Shown piece after piece: positions 17,526 through 27,911 of a DNA stretch of 64,000 bases. Position 1 is the first letter of the stretch. Each line of letters starts with the position of its first letter. A model generated the notes under the pieces. It was given only the letters and a program-made list of their open reading frames with translations. It ran no database searches and had not been told where the DNA came from. The position numbers and the translations under genes are program-made. The stretch lies in assembly GCF_009689585.1 (NCBI RefSeq), contig NZ_AP018694.1:2743001-2807000 (forward strand). Reading direction: 5' to 3'. The stretch is from Aquipluma nitroreducens. GTDB taxonomy: Bacteria > Bacteroidota > Bacteroidia > Bacteroidales > Prolixibacteraceae.

Positions 17526-17768
17526 CTAAACCGACTCGGCAAGTACTATTATTTTGTTGTCTTTGTTTTCAATAATACCTCCATCTACATCAAAAAAAAG
17601 CACCTGGCCATTTTCTTCCTCCACTTTAATCTTCCCTTTATCAAGTGTCGAGATGATCGGAGCATGATGGTTCATAATCTCAAACAACCCGTTTGTTCCG
17701 GGTAGTTGAACTAATTTAACCAAGCCAGAGTAAACTTTTTTATCGGGGGTAATAATTTCTAGTATCAT
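17526..17768 (-). CDS. atpC: ATP synthase F1 epsilon subunit, short form
   Basis: The protein has about 80 residues and corresponds to the N-terminal beta-sandwich of subunit epsilon (MILEIITPDKKVYSG, NHHAPIISTLDKGKI, GGIIENKDNKIIVLAE). The C-terminal helical hairpin that inhibits ATP hydrolysis in E. coli is absent, as in several Bacteroidota. The frame can be extended to 17834, but that adds translated spacer repeat (FTFYFLLFTFY), so the start is MILE at 17768 or MLMILE at 17774. It lies downstream of atpD on the same strand and is followed by a terminator. The other ATP synthase genes are not nearby. Confidence 0.88.
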   Translation of the reverse strand: MILEIITPDKKVYSGLVKLVQLPGTNGLFEIMNHHAPIISTLDKGKIKVEEENGQVLFFDVDGGIIENKDNKIIVLAESV

Positions 17769-17777
17769 GAGCATTAG

Positions 17778-17812
17778 GTAAAAAGTAAAAAGTAAAAAGT
17801 AAAAAGTAAAAA
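17778..17812. repeat. Five tandem copies of GTAAAAA in the atpD-atpC spacer
   Basis: The heptamer GTAAAAA is repeated five times without interruption, directly upstream of the atpC start (TTTTTAC on the coding strand). It fills most of the spacer and the ribosome-binding region. Confidence 0.9.
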
Positions 17813-17833
17813 GGCAAAAATAAACTCCCGACA

Positions 17834-19342
<1,509 letters not shown>

Positions 19343-19446
19343 TTATTGTTTTATGCTGAAAAGTTGAAATTATCAAATTTGTGCGAATCAGAGACTTTAA
19401 AAGTGCTAAAAAAGTTTTTCAGATCAAAAGAAGTTCCTCGAAAATT

Positions 19447-20430
19447 CTAGTGATCACGATTCATGATCAAGTTTGCCAATTGAATCAGTTCTGTCATCGT
19501 TTCACCAGCCAGATTAATTTCTGTAAATACATCAAGTGCCAACTTGTAATATTGATCAATGTATATTTCTGTTATTCCTTTAATATCTAATTTATTATAA
19601 ACCTCGGTAATTGCCCTGATTTTTTCATTCTCGTCAAAATCACTTTTATTCATCCAATCAAGTATAATCATCTTAGTACTATCGTCTGAGATTTCAAGTG
19701 CCTTCAACAGTAGAAATGTCTTTTTGTTCGAGACAATATCACCTCCAATTTTTTTACCGAATTTATCCTGATCGGCAAAAACATCAAGCAAATCGTCCTG
19801 AAGTTGAAAGGTGATTCCCAAATTTAATCCAAAATTGTAAAGCTGATCAGCAATTTTTTCAGGAGCATTTGCAGCCATGGCGCCGAGCTTTAAACTACAG
19901 GCTAGCAAAACGGCCGTTTTAAGCCGTATCATTTCCAAATATTCGGGGATTGAAACATCCAGCCTGTTTTCAAAATCCATATCAAATTGTTGCCCCTCAC
20001 AGACTTCAAGTGCTGTTTGAGAAAACAGCCGAATCATTGGGGCTGGTTCTGTTGAATTACACTTTAGTAAATAATTATAGGCCATAATCGACATGGCATC
20101 GCCCGACAAAATAGCTATGTTTTCATTGTATTTTTTGTAAACCGACAAGTTATTCCTCCTCATCTCGGCACCATCCATAATGTCGTCGTGCAGCAAGGTG
20201 AAATTATGAAACAACTCTATGGCCAATGCTACCGGGAACGCATTTTCAACGTTCTCGCTAAATAAATTATAGGCCATTAGAACCATCACCGGACGAAGCC
20301 TTTTCCCTCCCATCGACAATGCATAGCCAACAGGTTGATATAAATTTTTTGGTTCAGTTTGATTTAAAGAATAAATCTCGTTCTCTATTTCAACAGAAAT
20401 AAGTGATTGTAAATCTTTGACAGAGTACAT
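19447..20430 (-). CDS. Polyprenyl (farnesyl/geranylgeranyl) diphosphate synthase
   Basis: This 327-residue all-helical prenyltransferase has the first aspartate-rich motif DDIMDGAEMRR, the second motif QLQDDLLDVF, and GGKRLRPVMVLMAY near the N-terminus. It condenses isopentenyl diphosphate with allylic diphosphates in the cytoplasm, supplying quinone side chains, undecaprenyl precursors or similar. Product chain length cannot be fixed from motifs alone; the residues before the first Asp motif (FHNFTLLH) are bulky, which favours short products. It starts 6 bp after the stop of a LytTR response regulator on the same strand, so the two are probably one transcript. Confidence 0.87.
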   Translation of the reverse strand: MYSVKDLQSLISVEIENEIYSLNQTEPKNLYQPVGYALSMGGKRLRPVMVLMAYNLFSENVENAFPVALAIELFHNFTLLHDDIMDGAEMRRNNLSVYKKYNENIAILSGDAMSIMAYNYLLKCNSTEPAPMIRLFSQTALEVCEGQQFDMDFENRLDVSIPEYLEMIRLKTAVLLACSLKLGAMAANAPEKIADQLYNFGLNLGITFQLQDDLLDVFADQDKFGKKIGGDIVSNKKTFLLLKALEISDDSTKMIILDWMNKSDFDENEKIRAITEVYNKLDIKGITEIYIDQYYKLALDVFTEINLAGETMTELIQLANLIMNRDH

Positions 20431-20436
20431 AGTAAA

Positions 20437-21189
20437 TTATATCCGATTGTATAACAGCCGGTTCAGAAGTTCATCCTTAAACTTAGGAGAAACCGGCAAT
20501 TGAGTTTTATCATTCATTTCGATCACTCCACCATCTGATTTCAGATACCGGTTAACATTCTTCAAACTAATCAAATGTGAGCGATGAATTCGAAAGAAAC
20601 CGTGCGATACCAATAAGTTATCAAAGTCAAGTAAGGTGCGACTCACCAATACTGAGGTTCCATTATGAAAGAAAATTCGTGAATAGTTACGCTCTCCTTC
20701 ACATCGGAGAATGTCATTGACTTTTACAATAGTGAATCCGTTAATCTCAGGCAAGGCAATTGTCTGATCAGCATCAGAGCCATGTATTAAGTTCTTTTTT
20801 AAAACCTCAACCCGTTGCTTTTCGTGTAGTACAGGGATATCATTAATGCGGTTAATGGTTGACCGAACATTTTCAATCAATACTGGCTTTACCAAATAAT
20901 CGAATGCCGAATACTTAAACGCAGTTATTGCATAATCGCTGTACGAAGTGGTGAAGACCAATTTAAAATTAATTCTGGCAAGCCCTTCGAGAAGGCTGAA
21001 TCCAGTTCCATCAGGCATTTCAATATCCAAAAATACCAAATCGGGTTCCATTTCATTAATCAGCGAAATACCAGTTGCAACAGAATCGGCTTCTCCTGTA
21101 ATTTCAATCTCCTGAAAGTTTTGTTCAAGAATGCGCCTAAGTCCTCGTCTGGCCAATGGATCGTCGTCAATTATTACAGTATGATACAT
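20437..21189 (-). CDS. LytTR-family response regulator
   Basis: This 250-residue protein has an N-terminal receiver domain (acidic pair in IIDDDPLARRG, phosphoacceptor Asp in LVFLDIEMPDGTG, Lys in FDYLVKPV) and a C-terminal LytTR DNA-binding domain (ILRCEGERNYSRIFFHNG, FFRIHRSHLISLKNVNRY). It should bind DNA upstream of target genes when phosphorylated by a LytS/YehU-type sensor kinase. No histidine kinase gene is adjacent; the neighbour is a prenyl diphosphate synthase 6 bp downstream. The receiver domain is complete, unlike the fragment at 6.4-6.6 kb. Confidence 0.9.
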   Translation of the reverse strand: MYHTVIIDDDPLARRGLRRILEQNFQEIEITGEADSVATGISLINEMEPDLVFLDIEMPDGTGFSLLEGLARINFKLVFTTSYSDYAITAFKYSAFDYLVKPVLIENVRSTINRINDIPVLHEKQRVEVLKKNLIHGSDADQTIALPEINGFTIVKVNDILRCEGERNYSRIFFHNGTSVLVSRTLLDFDNLLVSHGFFRIHRSHLISLKNVNRYLKSDGGVIEMNDKTQLPVSPKFKDELLNRLLYNRI

Positions 21190-21324
21190 TTAAATACCCT
21201 TCATTTGAATTTTTAAAAATAGTACAAATGATCGAACTTAAAACTTTAAAGGTTTATTTTTTTTAGGTATTCAATCAATTCAGATTTCTTTTATCCAAAT
21301 CAACAATTCGTCTATTAATATCTC

Positions 21325-21332
21325 TAATTTTG
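21325..21332 (+). promoter_or_regulatory. -7 box of tsaB
   Basis: TAATTTTG matches TAnnTTTG and lies 19 bases before the ATG at 21352. Confidence 0.45.
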
Positions 21333-21351
21333 TTCTCAAATTTATTCAATC

Positions 21352-22062
21352 ATGGCCTTAATTCTTATTATTGAAACCTCGACAGAGGTTTGTAGCGTTT
21401 CGCTTCTAAAAGATGGACTCCTTATCGATTTCATTGAATCCGATGAGGGACAAAATCATGCACGTTTAGTTACTGTTTTTGCCGAAAATCTATTATCCAG
21501 GAATAACCTAAAACCTAATGAATTAAGTGCAGTGACGGTAAGTAAAGGTCCGGGATCGTATACCGGTCTGCGCATAGGTGTTTCAACTGCAAAAGGAATT
21601 TGTTACGCCGGAAACATACCACTTATTGCCATAGGTACACTTGAGGCCATGGCAAAGCATGTTGCATTAAACAAGAAGGAATTTGGAATTCCTGATGATA
21701 AACTTACCTTATTTTGTCCCATGATTGATGCCAGGCGAATGGAGGTTTTTTCAATGCTTTTGGATGAAAGTGGCGCTGTATTGAAACCAATTTCGGCCGA
21801 TATAATTGATGACTCATTTCTCTCTATTGAACTAAGCAACAAGCAGGTTGTTTTCTTTGGTAATGGTTCGGAAAAATGCGGGAAGGTTATCAAATCGCCA
21901 AACGCAATATTTTTACCAAATATTAAAGCTTCCGCCCGACATATGACCGAATTAGCCTGGCAAGCATACAACAAAAATCAATTTGAAGACGTTGCTTATT
22001 TCGAACCATTTTATCTTAAAGATTTTATAACGACAGTATCGAAAAAAAATATGCTGGGATGA
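21352..22062 (+). CDS. tsaB: tRNA threonylcarbamoyladenosine biosynthesis protein TsaB
   Basis: This 236-residue protein has an ASKHA-fold opening (ILIIETSTEVCSVSLL), VSKGPGSYTGLRIGVSTAKGI and the later MIDARRMEVFS, all standard TsaB landmarks. TsaB partners TsaD and TsaE to transfer the threonylcarbamoyl group to A37 of tRNAs reading ANN codons. TsaB itself lacks the metal-binding histidines of TsaD, as expected. It is followed after 86 bp by a DUF3108 gene; the spacer contains a 7-bp-arm palindrome at 22072-22088 (TGAGTAA/TTACTCA) of unknown meaning. Confidence 0.93.
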   Translation: MALILIIETSTEVCSVSLLKDGLLIDFIESDEGQNHARLVTVFAENLLSRNNLKPNELSAVTVSKGPGSYTGLRIGVSTAKGICYAGNIPLIAIGTLEAMAKHVALNKKEFGIPDDKLTLFCPMIDARRMEVFSMLLDESGAVLKPISADIIDDSFLSIELSNKQVVFFGNGSEKCGKVIKSPNAIFLPNIKASARHMTELAWQAYNKNQFEDVAYFEPFYLKDFITTVSKKNMLG

Positions 22063-22148
22063 AACGAGCCATGAGTAATACTTACTCACACACGAGGATG
22101 ACTAGTTGGCGAGTTCCATAGGGCAATTGAAAAACAAATTATAGGCAT

Positions 22149-22889
22149 ATGAAAATTACTTTGATTTTCTTTTTGTTGTTTGCGTTCGTCATCCGATTAA
22201 ATGCAGAGCCTTTGGAGGAAATGGAATACATTCTTCGGTTTGGATTTATTAAAGGTGGAAAGGCAACCTTAATTGCTGAAAATGAGAAAATAAATAAAAA
22301 ATCAGCCATTCATTACCGAATGAGGGGAAGAACAACTGGGCTGGTTGATAAAATTTATGAGGTAAACGATATTTACGAAAGTTGGGTCGATCCTGAAACT
22401 TACCTTCCTGTCAAATCGGTGCGCAATGTGAAGGAACAGAAATACCGGTTTTATGACGAAGTTACCTACGATCATGTGAATGATTCGCTTTTCAGTCAAA
22501 AATCAGGTCGAAAAAAAGTACCAGCGAACGTTAATGATCTGGTTAGTGTTTTCTTTTACATCAGGCAAAATCAATATTTCGAAGACTTACTCGCCGGGAA
22601 AAGCATCAAGATTCCGGTATATCATGGCGACGATTTGTTTATGATGGAATTAGCGTACATTGGCATTGAAACCATTGACACAAAAATTGGCAGGAAGGAA
22701 TGCTACGTGGTTTCTCCAAAGGTTCCGAAGGGAAAACTCCTGAAAGGATCGAACGAACTGAAGATATACATTACCAAAGATGCAAACCGGCTTCCAATTT
22801 ATGCTGAATTTGAACTTGTACTCGGGGCACTCAAATGTGAGTTGAATTCATATAAAATCAATGGAGTGAATCAAATGGTAAAAGAATAG
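22149..22889 (+). CDS. DUF3108 domain-containing secreted protein
   Basis: This 246-residue protein has a signal peptide (LIFFLLFAFVIRLNAE), so it is exported. The mature part begins with the family pattern EYILRFGFIKGGKATL and contains YEVNDIYESWVDPETYLPVKSVRNV and a run of beta strands ending in KIYITKDANRLPIYAEFEL. DUF3108 proteins are periplasmic or outer-membrane-associated beta-rich proteins, distantly related in fold to lipoprotein carriers such as LolA/LolB; their role is not established. The gene sits between tsaB and efp, each on the same strand but with large enough gaps for separate promoters. Confidence 0.82.
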   Translation: MKITLIFFLLFAFVIRLNAEPLEEMEYILRFGFIKGGKATLIAENEKINKKSAIHYRMRGRTTGLVDKIYEVNDIYESWVDPETYLPVKSVRNVKEQKYRFYDEVTYDHVNDSLFSQKSGRKKVPANVNDLVSVFFYIRQNQYFEDLLAGKSIKIPVYHGDDLFMMELAYIGIETIDTKIGRKECYVVSPKVPKGKLLKGSNELKIYITKDANRLPIYAEFELVLGALKCELNSYKINGVNQMVKE

Positions 22890-23110
22890 AACGTTGGCAG
22901 TAACCGACGCCACAACGGAATTTTTACCTACGATTGCTTCAAATAAAATGTAAATACATTATACAATTATTCCTTATTGGCACCTAGATTCTCCGTCAGA
23001 CCATTGGATTTGCAACCGAACAATCAATTAATCAAATAATTAATTAACCCATCTTTGAATGAAATATTTGAAAAAATCAGGAGAAAAATTCTGAATCAGC
23101 AATATTTCTT

Positions 23111-23118
23111 TATTTTTG
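23111..23118 (+). promoter_or_regulatory. -7 box of efp
   Basis: TATTTTTG matches TAnnTTTG, 32 bases before the efp ATG. The rest of 22890-23150 is AT-rich and shows no gene. Confidence 0.45.
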
Positions 23119-23150
23119 CACCCGATTTGAAATTATTCTAAACATTTTAT

Positions 23151-23723
23151 ATGGCTATTACTACTGCAGATATTAAAAACGGGTTAACTATTGAATACAA
23201 CGAGCAGTTGTTCCAAATTGTATCGTTTCAACACGTTAAACCAGGGAAAGGTCCGGCTTTCGTCAGAACGAAACTCAAGAACCTTAAAACAGGAAGAACC
23301 ATTGAAAACACATTTAGTTCGGGAGTAAGAATTGATGTTGTACGGGTTGAACGTCGTCCTTACCAGTACTTGTATCAGGACGAAACCGGTTTCAATTTCA
23401 TGCATGCTGAAACTTTTGAACAAATTTCTATAGCTGCAGAGTTGATCGAAAATGCTGATTTGATGAAAGAAGGACAAATTGTGGAAATCAATGTCCATGC
23501 AGATACCGAAACTCCATTAACGGTTGAATTACCTCCATTCGTAGAAATGGCTATTACCTCAACCATTGCTGGTGAAAAGGGAAATACTGCAAGTTCAAAT
23601 GCATTAAAACCTGCCACTATTGAAACAGGAGCCGAAATTATGGTTCCCATGTTTATCAACGAAGGCGATATCATTAAAATTGACACACGCGACCGTTCGT
23701 ACTATGAACGTGTAAAGAAATAA
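23151..23723 (+). CDS. efp: Elongation factor P
   Basis: This 190-residue protein has the three-domain EF-P layout: KOW-like N-terminal domain with [21 protein letters not shown] domain starting at [17 protein letters not shown], and a C-terminal OB domain ending [16 protein letters not shown] enters the ribosomal E site to rescue ribosomes stalled on polyproline. The tip residue of the first-domain loop is lysine (PGKG), but no epmA/epmB-type modification genes are in the window, so its modification state is open. It is a single-gene unit with its own promoter box and a strong terminator. Confidence 0.97.
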   Translation: MAITTADIKNGLTIEYNEQLFQIVSFQHVKPGKGPAFVRTKLKNLKTGRTIENTFSSGVRIDVVRVERRPYQYLYQDETGFNFMHAETFEQISIAAELIENADLMKEGQIVEINVHADTETPLTVELPPFVEMAITSTIAGEKGNTASSNALKPATIETGAEIMVPMFINEGDIIKIDTRDRSYYERVKK

Positions 23724-23748
23724 CTGATTGGTATTAAACATTCAGGAG

Positions 23749-23778
23749 ATGGCTTGCTGCGGCAGGCCATTTTTTTTA
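23749..23778 (+). terminator. Terminator of efp
   Basis: ATGGCTTGC and GCAGGCCAT (23749-23757, 23762-23770) form a hairpin with one G-T pair, followed by a run of eight T. The T-run overlaps the stop codon of the convergent ligase gene. Confidence 0.8.
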
Positions 23779-25239
23779 GCTCTGTTTTTCAGCTAAAGCT
23801 TCGGCCTGAGAAACTTTTTGGGTGTGAATATCAATCGCTACAATGATTGCAGTGAATCCCCAAAACGGAACCGAAAGCTTATCGGTATCCAGAAAATTAT
23901 TCATTGTACCGTGGATGTAATAAGTTATTAGCCCTAACAAAGCACCCATAACTAAGGTTTTTAACCGTTTGTCGTTTGTTCGGGAATAAGCATGAATGCC
24001 GGAATAAATAACCAATACGAATAATATAAGCACAGAAACAGGACCTAAAATTCCCGATTCAGCCATCGGCCCCAGATATTCACTGTGTGCATTCCCACCG
24101 TTTGCTGAATTCGTACTGATAATTGTCCTGTCCTTAGTCAATTGATAGGGCGCATATTGAAACATATAAGTTCCTGGCCCATAACCAAAAATTGGTTTAT
24201 CCTCGAACATCCGGATGGCACAACTCCAGCGATTTAGACGTTCCAGATTGGAGGCATCGGACGAAATATTCGACATCGACGAAAGATGATCTGCCAGATT
24301 AGCTGAAGATTCGGTATTGTTTCGTTCGAGATACATCAATATCGGGTGTTGAAACACCAAAATCAACGAGGCTGATATAATGAAGGTAATAAACAGGTTC
24401 TTAAACCTGATTTTCAGGCGCATAATTATCCAGACGATCAGTACTGCAAACATACTCAGCCAAGCAGCTCTGGCGTATGAAAGAATAAGCCCCATCATCA
24501 AAATCCCCAAACTGATTCGAACAAACCACCGAACCCAGGGCGAATACACTTTAGTAAAAGAAAATCCAAACAAAAACGGCAGATACATCGCAATGGCTGC
24601 TCCATAAGCTGTATGGTCGTTGTAAAAAGGATCCATCACAAAATGAGCTGCCTGCTTGTCCCAAAGTCCGTATCCCAGATGACGGTAGGTTGAATAGAAT
24701 ATGACAAGCATTAATGACATGATATACAGCCATATGTATTTCTCGATATTCTTGCCTGATTCAAAAAGTTTGGCAGTAAGCAGGTAAAATCCTACGATAA
24801 ACCAGATCCGTGTCAACAAAAATTTCAACGAAACCAAAGGCATCGTACTTGTCAAACTAGTGACCAACATCCAGAATAAACTAAAATAAATAGCGAGTGA
24901 AATTGGATGTGTTAGAATGTCTCGATCAAACTTTCTGTCAGCAAAACATTTCAAGATAAAAATGAGCAATATCCCAAACAATAAAGGTTCTGTTGGCAGA
25001 AACATGTTAAATCCTAACCCATGTACTAATTCAGAAAGCGGCAGCGAAAGTGGTGTGAAAAATACGACCAGATACAGAAGCTTGTCCAAAGCAAAAACGG
25101 CAAGTAAAACAATGGTAAATGCCATTGGTAAGGCATTGATAATCATCGAATGCTTCTTTACCAAGAAAAATGTATTCAGCAAAATAAACAGTGCTGAAAT
25201 CAAGTAAAAAAGAGTGATTTTTATCCGGGCCTGATACAC
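23776..25239 (-). CDS. O-antigen ligase/polymerase family protein
   Basis: This 487-residue inner membrane protein has roughly 11-12 hydrophobic segments and a large periplasmic loop (about residues 305-380) with the Wzy_C/WaaL features RLNRWSCAIRMFEDKPIFGYGPGTY and AHSEYLGPMAESGILGP, including the conserved arginine and histidine. Family members join O-antigen or polymerise polysaccharide repeat units on the periplasmic face. It starts 3 bp after the stop of a Wzz-like gene, forming a two-gene unit for surface polysaccharide export or chain-length control. No other glycan genes are adjacent, so whether it acts as ligase or polymerase cannot be decided. Confidence 0.82.
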   Translation of the reverse strand: MYQARIKITLFYLISALFILLNTFFLVKKHSMIINALPMAFTIVLLAVFALDKLLYLVVFFTPLSLPLSELVHGLGFNMFLPTEPLLFGILLIFILKCFADRKFDRDILTHPISLAIYFSLFWMLVTSLTSTMPLVSLKFLLTRIWFIVGFYLLTAKLFESGKNIEKYIWLYIMSLMLVIFYSTYRHLGYGLWDKQAAHFVMDPFYNDHTAYGAAIAMYLPFLFGFSFTKVYSPWVRWFVRISLGILMMGLILSYARAAWLSMFAVLIVWIIMRLKIRFKNLFITFIISASLILVFQHPILMYLERNNTESSANLADHLSSMSNISSDASNLERLNRWSCAIRMFEDKPIFGYGPGTYMFQYAPYQLTKDRTIISTNSANGGNAHSEYLGPMAESGILGPVSVLILFVLVIYSGIHAYSRTNDKRLKTLVMGALLGLITYYIHGTMNNFLDTDKLSVPFWGFTAIIVAIDIHTQKVSQAEALAEKQS

Positions 25240-25242
25240 CGT

Positions 25243-26196
25243 TTAGTCGTTTTTCTGATTTTCAAGAACCAAGATCGCAAGCATCGCGACAAATAGTGCA
25301 GCAAAAGTAGAAGCCAAAATAATTAACCACCTGACAGGATATGATTTCTTGTCTGCAGGAACAGGGCTCTGAACCATATGTCCATAAACCAGTTTATTCT
25401 TCACATAACCAAGTGACCGATCGTAAACCATTTTGATGGAATCTCTTTCGAAAATACAATTTTCCTGTGCTTTTGTTAAAAGATTATATTCACCTCCCTT
25501 TTCCTGCAAATTGTTCATCCACTGCTCAAGTTCTTTACCTCCTGCCGTATTCTTTTTGCCTTCAGACAGTACTTTTACCATCCCTTTGGTTATTTGTTCA
25601 GCCTGCGATTCATAGTCCAATAACTTGTATTTCCCTCTTAAAAAATTCAGCTTTTCTTCAAGAGAATCAATCTCATGATTTACTTTTTTTAAGCCACTTC
25701 CAGTACTGCGAACAACTTCCTCGAATTTAACACGATGCAATGAGTTTATCTTTTCATTCACAAAAGAGACAATGGAATCGCACATCAAACATGCCCTTTG
25801 GGGATCAGTATCCAAAACTGAAATCTCAACAGTCTCATATTCAGTTTTTTTAAACCCGACATTGTCGTTGAATTCAGCCAGCATGTATGTACGATAAAGC
25901 GGGTCTTGCTTACTAATTCCGTACACATCGGCAAGATTAAACGCATCGATCACTTTAAATTTAATATCCTGAGAATTAGAGATCTCAAGCAGTTGTTCAC
26001 TTTCCGATTCATCGCTGTAAGTGTAAATGTTAAAGCTGGGATAAATGCGGGCCGTAGATTTAAACTTCGGCTTTATGAATAGTGAGGAAGAAAACAGGGT
26101 TGAAAAGGCGATTGCGAGAATACCCACAATAATCAAATGTTTCTTCCATTTCCAAAGGATTCCAAGTAGATGCTGATTGTCGAAAAAGTTTGCCAT
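25243..26196 (-). CDS. Wzz-type polysaccharide chain-length determinant protein
   Basis: This 317-residue protein has one transmembrane segment near the N-terminus (HLIIVGILAIAFSTLFSSSLF), a long periplasmic region with coiled-coil heptads (about residues 150-245, e.g. SLEEKLNFLRGKYKLLDYE) and a second membrane segment near the C-terminus (WLIILASTFAALFVAMLAIL) preceded by PADKKSYP, the proline-rich stretch typical of Wzz. No kinase domain follows. It should set polysaccharide chain length together with the polymerase/ligase encoded 3 bp downstream. Confidence 0.83.
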   Translation of the reverse strand: MANFFDNQHLLGILWKWKKHLIIVGILAIAFSTLFSSSLFIKPKFKSTARIYPSFNIYTYSDESESEQLLEISNSQDIKFKVIDAFNLADVYGISKQDPLYRTYMLAEFNDNVGFKKTEYETVEISVLDTDPQRACLMCDSIVSFVNEKINSLHRVKFEEVVRSTGSGLKKVNHEIDSLEEKLNFLRGKYKLLDYESQAEQITKGMVKVLSEGKKNTAGGKELEQWMNNLQEKGGEYNLLTKAQENCIFERDSIKMVYDRSLGYVKNKLVYGHMVQSPVPADKKSYPVRWLIILASTFAALFVAMLAILVLENQKND

Positions 26197-26274
26197 AGAA
26201 ACGTATTTTGGTCGATGTTTTAACGAAACATTTGTGCGTTTAGTATTTTGTAAACCTGAAATAACTGCCGAAAC

Positions 26275-27567
26275 CTATTCAGCGATCAGCAGGAAATAAT
26301 TTTTCTTCCCTTTCTGAATAAGAATGTACTTTCCACCAATCAGAAATCCGCTATTTATAAGAAGTTCAGCATCCGTAACTTTATCCTTATTTATACTTAA
26401 CCCACCACCCTGAATAGTCCTGCGCAATTCGCCTTTCGAAGGAAAAACCATTGCTTTTTCAGCCAAAAGATCGACTACTTTAATGCCTTCGCCAAGTTCT
26501 TTTGCTGAAAGTTTAAACTGCGGAACTCCATCAAAAACAGAAAGGAAAGTTTCTTCATCCAGCTTATTGAGCAATTCGGCAGTTCCCTGTCCGAAAAGGA
26601 TTTGGGAAGCTTCAACCGCCAAATCGTAATCTTCGCGCGAATGAACCATAACCGTAACTTCCTCGGCCAAACGTTTCTGCAACAAGCGTAAATGTGGAGC
26701 TTCTGCATGTTTTAGAGTCAACTCGGCAACGTCTTCTTTCGAAAGCAGCGTAAAAATCTTGATGTATCGTTCAGCATCCTCATCGGACGTATTCAACCAG
26801 AACTGGTAGAATTTGTATGGTGAAGTCAATTTGCGGTCGAGCCAAACATTACCTGATTCCGTTTTCCCAAACTTGGTTCCATCAGCCTTCTTAATCAATG
26901 GACAAGTTAAAGCAAATGCTTCACCTCCGGTTTTCCGGCGGATAAGCTCAGTTCCGGTCGTAATGTTTCCCCATTGGTCTGATCCACCCATCTGCAACTT
27001 GGTGTTTTTTTCCTGATACAGGTGCAGGAAATCAGTTCCCTGGACCAACTGGTATGTAAATTCAGTAAACGACATTCCGGCGCCACTGTCCGAATCCAAT
27101 CGTTTTTTTACTGAATCTTTCGACATCATGTAATTTACGGTGATGTGTTTTCCAATGTCGCGAATAAAATTCAGGAAGCTAAAGTCTTTCATCCAGTCAT
27201 AATTATTCACCATTTCGGCAGCATTGGGGGCATCCGATTCGAAGTCGAGGAATCTGGCAAGTTGCTTTTTGATGCACTCCTGATTGTGGCGCAGGGTAGG
27301 TTCGTCCAATAAATTACGTTCCTGCGATTTTCCCGATGGATCGCCAATCATTCCGGTGGCGCCGCCAACCAATGCAATTGGTTTGTGCCCTGCAATCTGA
27401 AAGTGTTTCAGCATCATCACGCCTACCAAATGTCCAATGTGCAGTGAATCAGCTGTTGGGTCAATGCCCACATATGCTGAAGTTAATTCTTTATCGAGTT
27501 GTTCTTTTGTGCCAGGCATCATATCGTGGATCATGCCTCTCCATTGTAATTCGTCAACAAAATTCAT
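26275..27567 (-). CDS. tyrS: Tyrosyl-tRNA synthetase
   Basis: This 430-residue class I aminoacyl-tRNA synthetase has the HIGH motif in [10 protein letters not shown], the KMSKS equivalent KFGKT, the tyrosine-binding [13 protein letters not shown] and GGSDQWGNI, and a C-terminal S4-like RNA-binding domain ([32 protein letters not shown]). It charges tRNA-Tyr in the cytoplasm. The length and motif set match bacterial TyrRS of the TyrS class. It is monocistronic as far as can be seen; the DNA upstream holds a MITE-like element instead of a promoter I can recognise. Confidence 0.97.
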   Translation of the reverse strand: MNFVDELQWRGMIHDMMPGTKEQLDKELTSAYVGIDPTADSLHIGHLVGVMMLKHFQIAGHKPIALVGGATGMIGDPSGKSQERNLLDEPTLRHNQECIKKQLARFLDFESDAPNAAEMVNNYDWMKDFSFLNFIRDIGKHITVNYMMSKDSVKKRLDSDSGAGMSFTEFTYQLVQGTDFLHLYQEKNTKLQMGGSDQWGNITTGTELIRRKTGGEAFALTCPLIKKADGTKFGKTESGNVWLDRKLTSPYKFYQFWLNTSDEDAERYIKIFTLLSKEDVAELTLKHAEAPHLRLLQKRLAEEVTVMVHSREDYDLAVEASQILFGQGTAELLNKLDEETFLSVFDGVPQFKLSAKELGEGIKVVDLLAEKAMVFPSKGELRRTIQGGGLSINKDKVTDAELLINSGFLIGGKYILIQKGKKNYFLLIAE

Positions 27568-27743
27568 TGTGCTTATTCTTGTAAATTAATTTTCGAGATT
27601 GCTGGATATTTATCGGTTTCAAGCCATTCGGCTTCGAAAACTTGAAATTCCACTGACTTTTCAGTCAATAAAAATTCGCCCAAAGATATAAAATCGATGT
27701 TTAACACGGATACAACCAGGAATAAAATGAGGATTCGTAGAAA

Positions 27744-27874
27744 GAGGCTGTATCAAAAGTCAAAATGCTCGCTGATCGGGTCATCCCGAATTTATTTCGG
27801 GATCTAATATACAATGCTTTAGGATCCTGAAACAAGTTCAGGATGACTGGGTCAATGACTTTTGATACAGCCTC
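27744..27874. mobile_element. 131-bp MITE-like element with 19-bp terminal inverted repeats
   Basis: GAGGCTGTATCAAAAGTCA (27744-27762) is exactly complementary to 27856-27874. The interior has no coding capacity but holds two hairpins: ATCCCGAA/TTCGGGAT (27783-27803) and ATCCTGAA/TTCAGGAT (27824-27844). Ends starting GAGGCTGT are common on insertion sequences in this phylum, so a non-autonomous derivative is likely. It occupies the middle of the 344-base gap between tyrS and cvpA. Confidence 0.7.
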
Positions 27875-27911
27875 ATGACTTATCCCTAATCAACTTAACC
27901 TCCAGAAAACG

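Noticed and set aside
17778-17812. Possible CRISPR or minisatellite
   Set aside because: It is an unbroken heptamer run without spacers, so not CRISPR; it is reported as a simple repeat instead.
22072-22088. TGAGTAA/TTACTCA palindrome between tsaB and the DUF3108 gene
   Set aside because: A 7-bp arm palindrome in AT-rich DNA is likely by chance and I found no second site to support an operator.
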